A stretch of 64,000 nt of DNA from Welwitschia mirabilis (Eukaryota > Gnetophyta > Gnetopsida > Welwitschiales): contig JBOZIK010000001.1 of the NCBI GenBank assembly GCA_051453625.1, positions 202,915,717 through 202,979,716 on the forward strand, read 5' to 3'. The notes beneath the pieces were generated by a model. It searched no databases, was not told where the DNA came from, and saw only the letters and a list, made by a program, of their open reading frames with translations. This document shows positions 48,235 to 60,395 of this stretch, in pieces. How positions within the stretch are numbered: position 1 is the first letter of the stretch; every line of letters begins with the position of its first letter. The position numbers and the translations under genes are program-made.

Positions 48235-48830
48235 TCTCCAAAAGCATATTATTTTATGATCAATTGAAATTGGGTTTACTTAACTGCATCAGGGATATGA
48301 ACACTCGTGGGAATTGTAGCTCTCACTATTTAAATTATAACATGTTCAACCGCACTGGGGCTATAAACACTTTCTGGCAATGTGACACTGGTTACTTATA
48401 AATCAACGTGTTTAACTCTGTTGGAAGGAGATGTTGTAAAACTGAATGTCTAATTTGATCAAAATGTTTAAAATAAGAAACAAGGCATGATTGTAGAAAA
48501 GAAAAATTGGAATGAAAAAGGTGGAACTAGGAGATGATTTTTGTGATTACTTTTGTTTAACTTGTATACTTGGAAATTTGCTTGACTAATATTTGATGGT
48601 TTATAGGTTTACTTATAGGATATCTTATTTGGTTTGATATTGTGATCCTTTTTAAATTTAAAATAAATTTTAAGTAATTTTTATCACCATTAACTTAGGT
48701 ATTCTTTCTTCTGAATTTGTAGATGATGGAATTTTTATTAGGTTTTATGTTTCCTAAATATTACATCCTAGTTTAAACCTTGCATTTCATTATTTTCCAT
48801 AAATACATTCATCATCATCATTTGCTAACC
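48235..48830. repeat. Stretch with a 66-bp tandem repeat (2.3 units)
   Basis: Units begin at 48281, 48347 and 48413 with TAACTGCATC-, CAACCGCACT- and TAACTCTGTT-type starts and share TATAAACAC and a CATGTT/CGTGTT end. The remaining sequence to 48830 has no recognised feature. Confidence 0.6.
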
Positions 48831-48839
48831 ATGTAATTA

Positions 48840-50010
48840 ACTTTTTCTCCAAAGCTTTGTATACATTTTCCATCTTTTGTAATTTTGAGGACAAAGTTTA
48901 GTTTTGGTTAGGAGGTATGACATGTTGATTTTCACTTGATTTTCAATAAATTTTTCACTTCAATGCCCTAATCACATGAAATTAGTTATAAAATTTTTTA
49001 ATTTATTATCATTCACACACTTAAAGTGCTTTGACATAGATAATTTTTCCATGTTTAACCTTTTTGTTATTAACTCTTTGCTAAGGCAGTAGCAAAAGAC
49101 TAGTTAAGGGGTGTGTTAACATGTAAAAACTGACATTTATATAAAGTGTTTTAGGCCAATTTACTATAAACTAAGACATTAATTTAATTATTTTAATCAT
49201 AAAATATGTGTTCTATTATTTTTAGAATAAAATTTAATATATGTTTTTCTCCATGATAATTTCAGATCTTTAGCCATAGAAGATGGATACAGTTCCACAT
49301 AAAACAATGGTTGCAATGAAGACATGACATGGTAACACATAGCAGTAGCATTAGAAAATAGATGACAGAGGTATGTGAAGATAACACTAAAGACATGTGG
49401 CAATAACACTGGTTGGTAGAGGAATCTGATTTTAAAGGATATGTGTTGATCTCATCGTGATGAAGATTCCACTTAACACTACATGATAATCCATCAAATG
49501 CTATAAGACAACCTCCACTAAATTATAAATGATGAAGATTCTACCTAATGCTAAAGGACATAATTTTATCTACCTAATGCTAAAAGACAACATCTACCAA
49601 ATGCTACAAGACCAAATCTTATCTACTAATGCTAAATGATGAAAATTCTACCTAATGCTAAAAGCCAAGAGTTTGTAACCACCCCTTACCCTCATATATT
49701 CCTATAAAAGGGCCATAAGCCCTTTATTGTATTCATCTTTGGTTGTCCTATTGTGGAAAAGACTTGAAGGCTTAGACGTCATGGTGCTCTAACATCTTTC
49801 TTGGGGGCGGAATGCTCAAGGCTAGTTGAGGAGTTCTTCTTCTCCTCCTTCTTCAGTGATGTAATGTATTTTTTTAATTTTAATAAAGAGTTGATTTAAA
49901 TCCTTTAATTATTAATGCATAGTTTTGTTGGAATTAGCAATATTTAGGTATGACTAGTTCTTAAAATAGATTTTATTCTTTCATTATTAAGGGCCAGTAA
50001 AATGGTATTA
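48840..50010 (+). mobile_element. Possible gypsy 3' end and LTR
   Basis: At 48878-48915 'ttttgaggacaaagtttag' followed by a G-rich stretch resembles the block near the 3' end of Athila internal regions. At 49106 TTAAGGGGTG then TGTTAACATG could be a purine tract and LTR start. Within it are TATAAAAG at 49703-49710 and AATAAA at 49882-49887. No second LTR copy is in the window and the right end is not defined. Confidence 0.35.
49495..49672 (+). repeat. Short interspersed TAATGCTAAAAGACA repeats
   Basis: Six relatives of the 15-bp motif occur within 180 bp, alternating with ATGATGAAGATTCTACC blocks. They lie just upstream of the TATA box. Confidence 0.65.
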
Positions 50011-53000
50011 GCAATATTTAGGTAAATCTTATTTAATTATCAAGTTATTTGGAACTATATGTGTTGTTTAAAATTACTTTTATGATCTATAGTTCCTATT
50101 GTTTGACGAATTTTATACACTTAGGTTCATACTTTCTGTGCTTGTAAAGAGTTGTGAAGTATTAAATGATTTGATAACTCATCAATGCTCATGTGGTGGA
50201 TGAGATTATGCCTTCATGTTGAGCCTTAATGACTTGACGATTTAATGCATGTTTTAGATACATAAATCATTGGAGCAAAGGAGGAGAGTTGGACGAATTA
50301 CTAGATCCTTGGAGCATTTTCATTTTCTTGCATTGCAGATTGAAGATCACTGCTTTTCTCTCAACTTTCTAATTTTTAGTTTATTTGAGTTTCATTGGAA
50401 GTTAGAATACTTGTGTTCTTTTGAATAATTTACCTCCTGCATCCTTGTGGAAAAATAATACTAAGTGTTTTACTTAGTTTAAATTTGAACATTGTACTAC
50501 AATTAACATATGCAACTTGAATTAGATAAAGAATGATGTACTAACAAAGTTACTATTTTGTTTAATAAGAAAAATAAATTAAATTTAAATAATTACATAT
50601 TAGTTTTACTTAATACTATTTTCCCAAAACTCTTAAGAACTACGAATGAAGGAAAGTAAATTTTGAATAATATCTCAAGCGGGCTTCTAGTAATGTCATC
50701 TTATCATGGATCATCCTATGATCTTAAAACATTTTAATTAACAAAAGTAAAGGTTTAAATAAAAATACATTCATTTGTTTTATTACTATTTCCAAAGCAT
50801 ATGAGTTGATCATTAGGAATATACTTTGATAGTGATGTAGAATATTAAAGCTTTAGTACCTTCATTATTTGTAATTAAGAAGTTTCATGAAGAGGTATGT
50901 ATCTAGTTTATGAATATTTCTTTAAATAAATATCAGATTCCAACTTAAGCTACTCTTATTACAAATTTTTTTTAAAAAAAAAATTAAGTAAAACACTTAG
51001 TAAAACCTAGGATCAAATTTTGCATATACTTTAATAGCATATTTATATATGTTTAAGAAAAATAGATATTATAGATTATTTCTTAGGAAAAGATCACTTT
51101 GGTTTGCAAATAATAATGATGTCACTTTTGTGTCCTATAATTCTTCCTATTCTTTCACCACACAAATATATCTTGTATATGGTTCATGAGATATCAACTT
51201 ATTTATATACAAACATGGATATAAGTTTAGAATGATTCCTAACCAATGTAATAGGACTTTACATCTCCTATTAATGTCATTCTAACTTGATATCTGTGTC
51301 ACTATATAGATGTGAGTTGGTTCCACTTTGGGTTTTAAATTATACAAGCATGAATGAACTGAACTTCATAGGCTTAGAATTACCTCCATATAACATCAAA
51401 AAGGCAAGTGATAATAGGTGATATAAATGAATGCTTACAGGTGACCCTTGCTTCCTTAAAAGCATCTCAAGATAGTGCAACATGATCCTTCAACTCTAAG
51501 GGATTAGAATATTAAATCAGACTAAGTACATACATGGGTATAATAAGAGAGTGGTGATTAAATTCACTTCTAGAAGGGTCTATATTATATTAAACAAATG
51601 TAATGCAACCTCAATTGATGATGAAATACAAGTATGGGAATGAAATTTATTAGAATTATCTTGATTTAGTTATCATGCAATGAATACACCACATAAATGC
51701 ATGTATATGATTATAACTAATATGGATACTTAGTTGCTTATTTACCTATAAAATATAAACCTAGCTTTAGTGGGTTGATTTTATTATAATAATTACACAT
51801 AGAAGAAATTAAAATAATATATAATTATCATTTCACATATTACAAAATAATTTCTTTTCAAAATATTGTAATGTAATCTAAGACATTATAAATATATTCT
51901 TTTAACTTCACATAATTGTAACTTCTAAAGAAATCATATGTTTACTCTAGATTTCTTTCTAAAAAGAAATAAAAATGTTCTACACCTGAAACTATAATTC
52001 TCATTAATCCCTTTTTTCAAGTTCAACTAGCAACTTTCTAACGTAACAATGTGATTAATGAAGAGAAAATTATAAGCACAAGTTGTAATTCATACTAAAA
52101 ATTCATATAATCTATAAACTTAAATTATTGACATGATTTTATTTAATAAATTTTCTATGATTAATTAGATTTTTTAGCCTTTTATAGAACTTTGTGATTA
52201 AAAATTAAAAATTAATCATTTATAAAGGTAAAAATAAATTATTGGAGTTTTTCTTAAACTAGAATTATTATATAACTTCTAGAAATTATTACTATTCTAT
52301 CGTATTTTAATACATATAAATACATTTACTAAGATCATGCATTAAGTGTAAAAACTATCTAAATTTTTAGTATCATTATTAAACTACACTACACTAAAAA
52401 AGTCATAACTTTTAAACTGCTTTAAATTTATCAGTAATTCAAGATTGTTTCAAAATATTATTCAATTTTTTATAATCTAGACTATTCATTTACTAGAAAA
52501 TAGATAGCATTAACTTTATAATTTTTGATTAAATGCTTATTGTTTTGTGTGTTTATTTTTAGTGTTGTTTTCATTAAATAAGTTTTCGAAAATTATTAAC
52601 TCTAAAAAAACACTATTATTAAATTTTTATAATCTTAACTAAATACTATACTTAAAAATTATTATTAAATTCTAAGAAAAACTTAATGAGATATGATCTC
52701 CTTAACTTATCTTACTAATTTCAAACAAAAATGAGCTTTATCTAACCATGAATATAAACATTCATATATGTATCTAAGAAACTATAATTGATAAAATTTA
52801 ATACAATATTTGATGTAATTAGTATATGTAATGTACAAAATAAATTTTAACTAATAAAAATCTACATTAAATAGAAATATTAATGCATAATATTAAGTAA
52901 AGTAAATAAATTCAATGAGCATTATTATTAACATAAAGGATGAACTACCTAGAGTAAGTGGGATTGAGGATTAAAAACATCATCCTAATAAGAGGATTTT

Positions 53001-53392
53001 AATGCATAATTGTTGAATTGAAAAAAATCAAAATTAATCAATAATGCACAATAAGACATCAGTACCCAAATATTATAATAACCCTCATAGTCATCTATCC
53101 AGAACATTTCATTAGTAACCTGTTAACTACGCATGTAGAGAGATCCCTCAAATCTTTTCCTCATTTTGGTTTAAGACAAATTGGAGGGACAATTTCAATA
53201 AAGTAAATATTTATGATGAGCTTATGTAAGGGCCTAATATGAAACTTGATTATGTCATAAATGTCTTTTTTTAAAAAAAGAAATAACATAGATATATGAC
53301 AAGTAGAGGAACATCCTTGGAAAAGTAGTGATTGGAGGCTTCTACTTGATGAAAATTGATAAAGGTTTTACGAAGTCTTAAGCTTCAAGATC
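50011..53392. other. AT-rich stretch containing a repeat copy (50505-50930)
   Basis: 50505-50930 matches 22270-22690. Nothing else is recognised; stops in all frames and several A/T runs. Confidence 0.55.
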
Positions 53393-53662
53393 TATAAGAA
53401 TATGATGTCAAATAGATTCATAACAGTTTCTCTATACTTCGTATTATCCTATTTAAGCATGTACTAAATTAACCAAGAGAAATCTTATCTGAGACTTCTC
53501 TTGTGATATTCCCTTGATTTTCTCTCTATTATAAGAATAGCCATAATTAGCTATTCTTAATTGTATAAATAAAGCCTATCACACTAGGCTTAAGTAGGTT
53601 GCTAATATAATCATTTTTTACAAGATTCTCTTATTAAAAATTTTAGAATTCAAGATCTTTCA
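53393..53662 (+). repeat. Short copia 5' LTR (270 bp)
   Basis: Starts TATAAGAATATGAT, ends GATCTTTCA, with TATAAATA at 53564-53571. The TG start has become TA in both known copies. Confidence 0.88.
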
Positions 53663-53676
53663 TTTGATATCAGAGC
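53663..53676 (+). promoter_or_regulatory. Primer-binding site (tRNA-iMet, one mismatch)
   Basis: TTTGATATCAGAGC differs by one base from the canonical TTTGGTATCAGAGC and abuts the LTR. Confidence 0.85.
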
Positions 53677-53716
53677 TTTTAGGTTTAGAAGTTATTAGAT
53701 TTCTTATAGTAAAGCC

Positions 53717-54720
53717 ATGGCACAAAGTAGTATTTCAATGGTATCTCTCCAGATTCCAGTATTCTCAGGATAAGATTATGAATACTGGGCTGCAAAGATG
53801 AAGGCTTTTCTCTTTTATCAAGATTTGTGGGATGTAGTCAAATTTGGCTATACAGATGTTAACAGATCCTACAGTCTATGCTTCATTAGATACAGAAGCA
53901 AAGAAATCTTTGAAAGAAACAAAGAGAAGAGATGTGAAAGCCTTATTCATCATTCAAATAGGCTTAGGTCGCACTATTTTTTTAAAGAATGCAGAGAGTA
54001 AGACTTTGAAGTCAGCATGGAATGCACTTGAGACATCCTATAAAGAATCAACAAAAGTAAGAATGGTAAGGCTACAAATGCTTACCAGAGATATTGAGAC
54101 TTTTCAAATGAAAGAGTCTGAGACGATTGAGTAATACTTTGGGCGAGCACAAGAGATAATCAATGTATTACATGCTGAAGGAGATAAACTGGAAGAATAA
54201 AAAATTATTGCAAAGATTCTTCGATCTCTAGCAAGACGATTTGATCCAATTGTCTTTGCAATTGAAGAAGCTAGAGATTTGACCAATTTGACCATGATCG
54301 AGTTCACTAGTAGCTTGAATACCTTTAAGCATATAATTCATCAAAGAGAAGATACATCCACAAATGCATTTCATATGAAAAAAATCAAAGAAGAAATAAT
54401 AACCAGTCAAGAAGACAGAATAGCTAGCCAAGAAGACCAAGAGGACTTTCAAATTTCAATAATATTCAAAGGCAAGGTCAAAGATATGATCAAGAAAGAG
54501 GATCAAGTAGATAACCAGATAAAATAGGATCTGGTAGATATCAAAATGGATCTAACATGAGCAGATATGGAAGAAAAAGATGGTATCAATTCTATTATCA
54601 AGATACTCACAACAATGCAGGATGTTGGTCTAGGAGGAATCAATGTCAAAGAACTGCACACTTTGTAGAAGAAGCATCAAGCTTATCTGAAATGTTCTTT
54701 ATAGAACATGATGATATGAA
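53717..54720 (+). pseudogene. gag: Copia gag (broken)
   Basis: ATG 53717 opens with MAQSSIS, followed by 'VFSG' and 'YEYWAAKMKAFL', then 'LWDVVKFGY'. A frameshift near 53850 moves to the frame of 53844-54134, with the UBN2-type 'LKSAWNALE', 'KVRMVRLQMLTRD' and 'MKESETIE' blocks. The frame 54279-54527 holds the C-terminal 'LTMIEFTSSL' part. The zinc knuckle near 54590 has lost most Cys residues. The minus-strand frames here are shadows. Confidence 0.88.
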
Positions 54721-54759
54721 ATAGAAAATGCTTTTCAGTACCAAAGGTCACCTCTCAGA

Positions 54760-55170
54760 TAATGAAATTTGGTATATTGATAGTGGTTGTAGTTATCACA
54801 TGTCAGGAAATAAGAATTTATTATCAAATATTGAGCCATGGACTAGAGATGTCATAGTTGGGATAGGTACAAATTAAAGGTAAAGGATCTGTTATTTTTC
54901 AAATAGATAATCATAATGAATTTGTAATTCCTGACGTTTACTATGTTCTTGATCTAAAAAAGAATTTACTAAGTGTTGGACAACTATGTAGCAAAAGCTA
55001 CAAAGTAAATTTTGCAAATGATATATGCAAGATATCAATGAAAAATCATGGAGTAGTAGTTCTTTCGATGAGTCAAAATCAGATGTATAAGATTTAAATC
55101 AAAAAAGAACATTGTGTGATAACAGAAGATTTAGACTTAAGACTTTGACATGCCAGGCTGGGACATGTAA
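54760..55170 (+). pseudogene. Copia protease and pre-integrase region (broken)
   Basis: 'WYIDSGCSYHMSG' at about 54769-54807 keeps the complete DSGCS active-site motif. 'NLLSVGQLC' follows near 54960, and 'ARLGHVNM' at about 55150 starts the integrase zinc region. Frames shift near 54875. Confidence 0.85.
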
Positions 55171-55856
55171 ACATGAAATCCATCGAGCAACTGATCAAGA
55201 AAAGACTAGTCAGAGGTATGCCAAATCAATCTATTTTTCATTCAATTAATTGTGATATTTGTGCTATAGGAAAAGCTAAAAGATTAGCATTTTCACATAA
55301 AAGTTTAAGATCAGATGACCTTCTTGATTTAGTTCATATGGATCTATGTGATTCAATGCAGACACCGAGTCTAGGAAAAAATAGATACCTCCATGTATTA
55401 ATTGATGATTTTTCACGGATGATATGGGATTATTTTTTAAAAATACAAGATCAAGATTTTGATTAATTTTGAAATTTTCTTCTTATGGTCAAAAGTCAAA
55501 AGCAATGTCACTTAAAGAAAATTCAAAGTAATCAAGGAGGAGAATTCACTGCGACTGAATTCAAAAATTTCTATAAAGAAAAAGGGATTATACATCAGTT
55601 CACAATAGCTTTTACGCCCCAACAAAATGGATTAGTTGAGTGAAAAAATCAAACAATAATTGGTATGATAAGATGTCTTCTACAACATGCTAAACTAGAA
55701 AACAAGTTTTGGGGAGAAGCATGTTCAACTGCGATTTACATATTAAATCATTTGCCATCAAAGATACTTTGCACTATATCTCCATATGAATTATGGTTCT
55801 GCAAGAAGCCAAATTTAACTCACTTAAGAATTTTTAGAACAACTTGTTATGTCAAA
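55171..55856 (+). pseudogene. Copia integrase (broken, cut by gap)
   Basis: Frame 55173-55466 shows C-x2-C in 'CDICAIGKAKR', the first Asp in 'VHMDLCD', and 'LIDDFSRMIW'. After a frame break the second Asp block reads 'SNQGGEF', so the Asp of the usual 'SDrGGEF' is Asn. The third block 'TPQQNGLVE' keeps the Glu. Then come 'FWGEACSTAIYILNHLP' and 'LRIFRTTCYV'. With one catalytic Asp lost and stops at 55464 and 55641 it cannot be active. Confidence 0.9.
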
Positions 55857-55956
55857 NNNNNNNNNNNNNNNNNNNNNNNNNNNNNNNNNNNNNNNNNNNN
55901 NNNNNNNNNNNNNNNNNNNNNNNNNNNNNNNNNNNNNNNNNNNNNNNNNNNNNNNN
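55857..55956. other. Assembly gap (100 N) between copia and LINE
   Basis: A placeholder of 100 N. Copia integrase stops on the left and an opposite-strand LINE RT starts on the right, so unrelated contigs may have been joined. Confidence 0.97.
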
Positions 55957-58600
55957 GGGGAAGGTAATATGACTCTCTATCATGTTTGTAAATATTCTAT
56001 AAAGGACATTGCAAATGCCTAATGCTTTGTAATCCTATGTCTTATTAACATCTTATTTGTTTAAGATGACGACTACATGAGTCTTATTTATCTCTACTGG
56101 AATACACTTGTTGGTAAATATGTCTTGTATAATGTCATGAAGATTATCCATAATGAGGAAGAAATAAGCCTTAAATAGTTCTACCATTTACCCATCCGGT
56201 CTAGGGGCTCTATTGTCCTTCATTAATTAAATTACCGCCTGCATTTCTTCCCTGCCTATTAGCTTATTTAGGCTTATGTTATTCTTAAAAGAAAATTTTT
56301 TATCTATCTGAATTAGCTTGGAAATGATATCATCCCACTCCCATCTGTTCTTAAGGTGGGTCTGCATTTCTATAGTAATGGCCTCTTCATATTTAATTAC
56401 TTATTCTTTGATTGTAATCTTCCTGATTCTATTATCTATTCTGTGTTGATTAGCCTACTAGAAAAAGAATTTGATATGCTTATTTTATTTTTTTAACCAC
56501 TTGATTTTGAATATATCCCTTCAATAATGCTCTTCATCAGAGTTTATTTCCTATAAATATATAAGGCATCTATACTTATTAGTCTAGAGGTTATCCTAGC
56601 ATCTTCCATTTTCTTATTCTATTTGAATTTCCTATAACTATTACTCCAGCTCCTTCTTAAACTCAAACCTTTCTTTGTACTTTCATATTCATCCCTTAAG
56701 ATGAGTTTTGAGAGTGTTTAAGCCTCTATATAGAAATGTGAGCCATTGAATACCATCATATCGGTTCCAAATATTTTTAACTACCCTCCTAATTTCTTCT
56801 CTTATCAGTCAATATATCTCCATCCTAAAGAAAGATTTAGGAGTTTTATCATATCAATTATGAATTTGATTGGTCTATGATTCAAGTTTATTCTATTTAG
56901 GCCCCATGCCTTGATGGCCATCTTAGTTATTTCTTTTCTAGTTAAGATTTTATCTATTCTAGATATGATTTGATTACCTATAGTTCTTTTATTAGATCAC
57001 GTGAATTTGCATCTTGAGATTAGGATATTCAAAAAGTCTCCTTACGTTATGAAGCTTCTAAGGATCTCAGCTTCCTTTCTATTCTAGTTTTCACCCCCTA
57101 TTTTTTGCATCTGTAAAGGCATTGATTAAAATCCATTATAACTATTCACTTAGCTTTATTCACAACTAAGTTTTGTAGTTTCTTCAACATTGAACATTTG
57201 TCTATATTGTTCTGTGAGCTGTATGCATTTGTAATGGTTCAAGCTTCTTCTTTGAGGTAGATTGTTAGATGGTGTTTACTACTGTAGATTAATTCTACCT
57301 TCTTTTTCATGAGGATCATGATTTCCATTAAGTTTTCATGTGCTGTTGAGGTAAATTTATTCCATTACTATTAAAAAAAACCTAATCCATGTTGTTGTGT
57401 ATCTTCATCTCATACAAACAAACTAAATTTATATTGTACTTATTAATTAGATTTTTTAGAGTCTTGCCTAAAAACTATTTGTCATATTTTCTACCACTTC
57501 CCTATCTCTCAACACTCTATTGCTAGGCTTACCTTTCATGTGAACTTTGACATTGTTTGGCTATCCTTTATTTACTTGTTTCTATGATTAGGGGCATGTC
57601 ATACTCCTCTTTTGATAGGTTCTAAAATGAATTATGCTTATAGTTTTTTTTATCTTTATTTTTTAAAGGATATATCATTGTGTTCTTGACCATTTTCTTC
57701 TTTTTTTGTTTGTACTAGCAATGACTTTGACTGTGCCCTAACTTTCAACAAAAGGAGAAAATTTCTCTTTTCTTTTTCTTAATCTCTATTTATCTCTTCT
57801 TACATTCATTCCTTTTGTGTACTTTTTTCTTACAATGTATGCATTTATTTTCTATCTTAACACATTTTCCTAGCATGTGTCTAGTCTTCCCACATGTCTT
57901 ACATGTTATTAGGAGGTTTTTATAAGTGATATTCAAATCATCCATTCTCAATTTGAACCAAAAATTAATAAATTAAATCTCTTTTATCTCTTCAAGGCTA
58001 ATCTAGATGTAAAATGTAGCTAAAAATAATGTAATTTTTTTAATGGCGATTCTATCTATTTTGATTAGTTCTCCAAATTGAGATGTGATTATTTTCAAGA
58101 GATTCTCATCTTAGAACTCAAGAGGAAACTTGTGTATTTGAATTCATATAGGTAACTTCTTAAACAAATGCAGGTCCACTTGCATCCCTATATCTCATTT
58201 AGTTAGTGCTATTCCTCTTATTCCAAAGAACCATGAGCCTTTAGCAATAACTTTGTCTCTATCCTATTTATTATCAAGCTAAAAAAGGACCAAGCCTTCT
58301 AGCATGATAATGACTTGTACCTTACTAACTCTTATCCACTTGATGGCTATCCGTTCCCTAATGAGGTTTATTCTAAGCCTTGGGCTTAATGAAGGAAACT
58401 TTTTTATCAAACTATATTTAAGTCTCTTCTCTATTTTTGAGCATGCATTTTTGTCTATGTCTAGAATGAGGGTTTTTCCTTTCTTGAAAACCCTAGTTTT
58501 CTTTATTTAGAAGGGAAAGATTACTACCTTAGAGAACTACTTTGAATAAACTTTAAAATACTAACAAATTATGACTAACCTTCTTGAGCATCTGAAAACC
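55957..58600 (-). pseudogene. LINE, ORF1 to RT N-terminus (minus strand, broken)
   Basis: On the minus strand from the right: ORF1 with a DUF4283-like region (about 58310-57920; 'VIAKGSWFFGIRG' and 'ITSQFGELIKID' motifs) and two zinc knuckles (57906-57801), then an endonuclease end near 57060-56800 (SNKR, 'IISRIDKIL', 'NLNHRPI', matching SDHRPI), then RT N-terminus near 56290-55960 ('APRPDG', 'YKALGICNVLYRIF'). Several stops sit where Trp is conserved. The RT palm and 3' end are missing, cut by the gap. Confidence 0.84.
57801..57906 (-). pseudogene. Double CCHC zinc knuckle of LINE ORF1
   Basis: Two intact C-x2-C-x4-H-x4-C motifs: CKTCGKTRHMLGKC and CIHCKKKVHKRNEC, eight residues apart. Plant LINE ORF1 proteins carry such knuckles for RNA binding. 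Both have all metal ligands. Confidence 0.87.
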
Positions 58601-58739
58601 TAGCAAAAACTGCCCCCCTATGCACCATAGCTCCCCTAGACCAAAACCGTCCTTGTTGACCTTAACACTTCCAAAAATCTAGCTATTGCGTTTCTAGTCT
58701 TCAGCATTGGCTTTGTCTTACTTGATATCTTTAATAGTA

Positions 58740-59796
58740 TGTTTCTCTCAATGTTATGCTTCTTTTTATAATCTTTATTTAATTTCTTTACATCTTTCCC
58801 CTTTTTTTTAATTTTTATCTAAATGCTTTCACAAATCATTTCATAATTCTGATAATGAATATCAATTAATTGAGCAAAATGATTTTATTCTATAAAATAA
58901 CTTTGATGAAATAAAACATATTATGGAATAAGGATTTAGCTAACATTTCATTTACAGGAGAACTTTGGTAAAAGAATGTATATTGCAGAGGAAAAATTAA
59001 ACTAATTTTTAAAATAAGGAATAAAAAATTGAAAATGCATTTTAGAATGAGGATAAGATCATTTTAGTGAAGAACTTTAATAAAGTGAAGTGGATTTTAG
59101 AATAAAGATAAGATTAACCCTTCATTTTCTTTTTCTTTTGTTTAAATCAATGAATGAGAGATTTAAATATACATATTAAAATATCATTAAAAGAAACAAT
59201 AAACTAAATCTCTATAAATTAATTGTGTTTTAAGAATTTATCCAAAAAGACACAAGGGAATTGCTATTACTTGCGATGAGTGTTTCTATAATTTCATCTA
59301 TATGTTAATAAGAAAACTTGCTTTTGTAAGATGAAATAACTCACAATATTGAAGAAATATGATCAATATTAATGGATTTTAGGTGCTTTCTTTCTTTCTA
59401 TGGCTCCTAAAATTGATTTCTTAAAGTACAGATCAAAGATGTTCAATGATTTTTAGAACTTTTTATTTTTTAATGAAAGATATTTCTTGTTATCCTATCT
59501 ATTCTATTACACCAGAATAAATAATAGTTTTAGAGAGCTTATAGATGATTCTGATAGTTTAAAATGAATGAACTTAGATTTTGATAGGTATTAGAAGGTT
59601 ATAATGGAAAGAAAATAAGATTTAGGATTTAACTTCTTATTGAACTTAGACTTCTTCCGAAGTTAGGCTTCTCTGAATTAGATTTCTTATAAACTTGGAT
59701 TTCTATTAATCTTGGGTTTCTATTGGACTTAAAAAACCATAGTTGGAATTTTAGCTTTCTTACATATTACATTTAAAATTAAAATTTTTTACTATA
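58740..59796 (-). repeat. Second copy of the Tat LTR (1057 bp)
   Basis: Aligns end to end with 25872-26912, from TGTTTCTCTCAATGTTATG to TTTTTTACTATA. No Tat internal sequence or matching flanks are seen beside it, so it is a solo LTR or an isolated fragment. Confidence 0.78.
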
Positions 59797-60337
59797 ATGG
59801 TTATTTTGTTTGTTGGTAACTTAATTTTGATGATTTTTAATATATAACTCATAATGTTGATCTATGTATTACTGAATGTAGCTACTCTTAAAGTGTAAAT
59901 GATGACTACATCATTTTTATTATTCTATACCCTTAAACTTTAAAGACTTATTTACATAAAGTTTATAAATTCCCTTTTTTATGATACTAGATAGTTTTTA
60001 ATCCATATTTTTGCTAAAATTCTATCATAACTAGCTACATATCTATGTTTTTAATTCATTTTAAACAATGTGATCTAAGATCTTGTTAAACTCAAACATT
60101 TAAGTTAACTAATTTTACCAACCTTTGAAGAAAATGCTATAGCTTGGAAAAATGCTAGGAAAAAAAAGTATTAAAAATCAACTTCTTTAGAATATGCTTC
60201 ATCTTAATAAGAGATATGCCCCTATTGCTAGGAAAAGAGGTAGTATTCTTAAAGTAAAAGCTAGGACCATTAGTTGTAACACACGAAAAACCGAATTATT
60301 GTTATAATTATTCCTTGAAACTAATAAATTGAATGTG

Positions 60338-60395
60338 ATACATATATATACATATACATATATACACACACATGCATACATACATATACATATAT
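60338..60395. repeat. Alternating purine-pyrimidine tract (58 bp)
   Basis: Uninterrupted R-Y alternation of CA and TA steps. Confidence 0.9.

Larger units (their letters stand above)
53393..55856 (+). mobile_element. Copia element, 5' half, truncated at gap
   Basis: 5' LTR (53393-53662), primer site, gag, protease and integrase in the normal copia order, then cut by the 100-N gap. Reverse transcriptase, RNase H and 3' LTR are not present. The LTR matches the 3' LTR at 17178-17446, so both are the same family but not one element in this order. Confidence 0.88.

Noticed and set aside
53798-54001. 67-codon frame overlapping copia gag
   Set aside because: Its first part is real gag but after about 53850 the gag frame changes, so the rest is a shadow.
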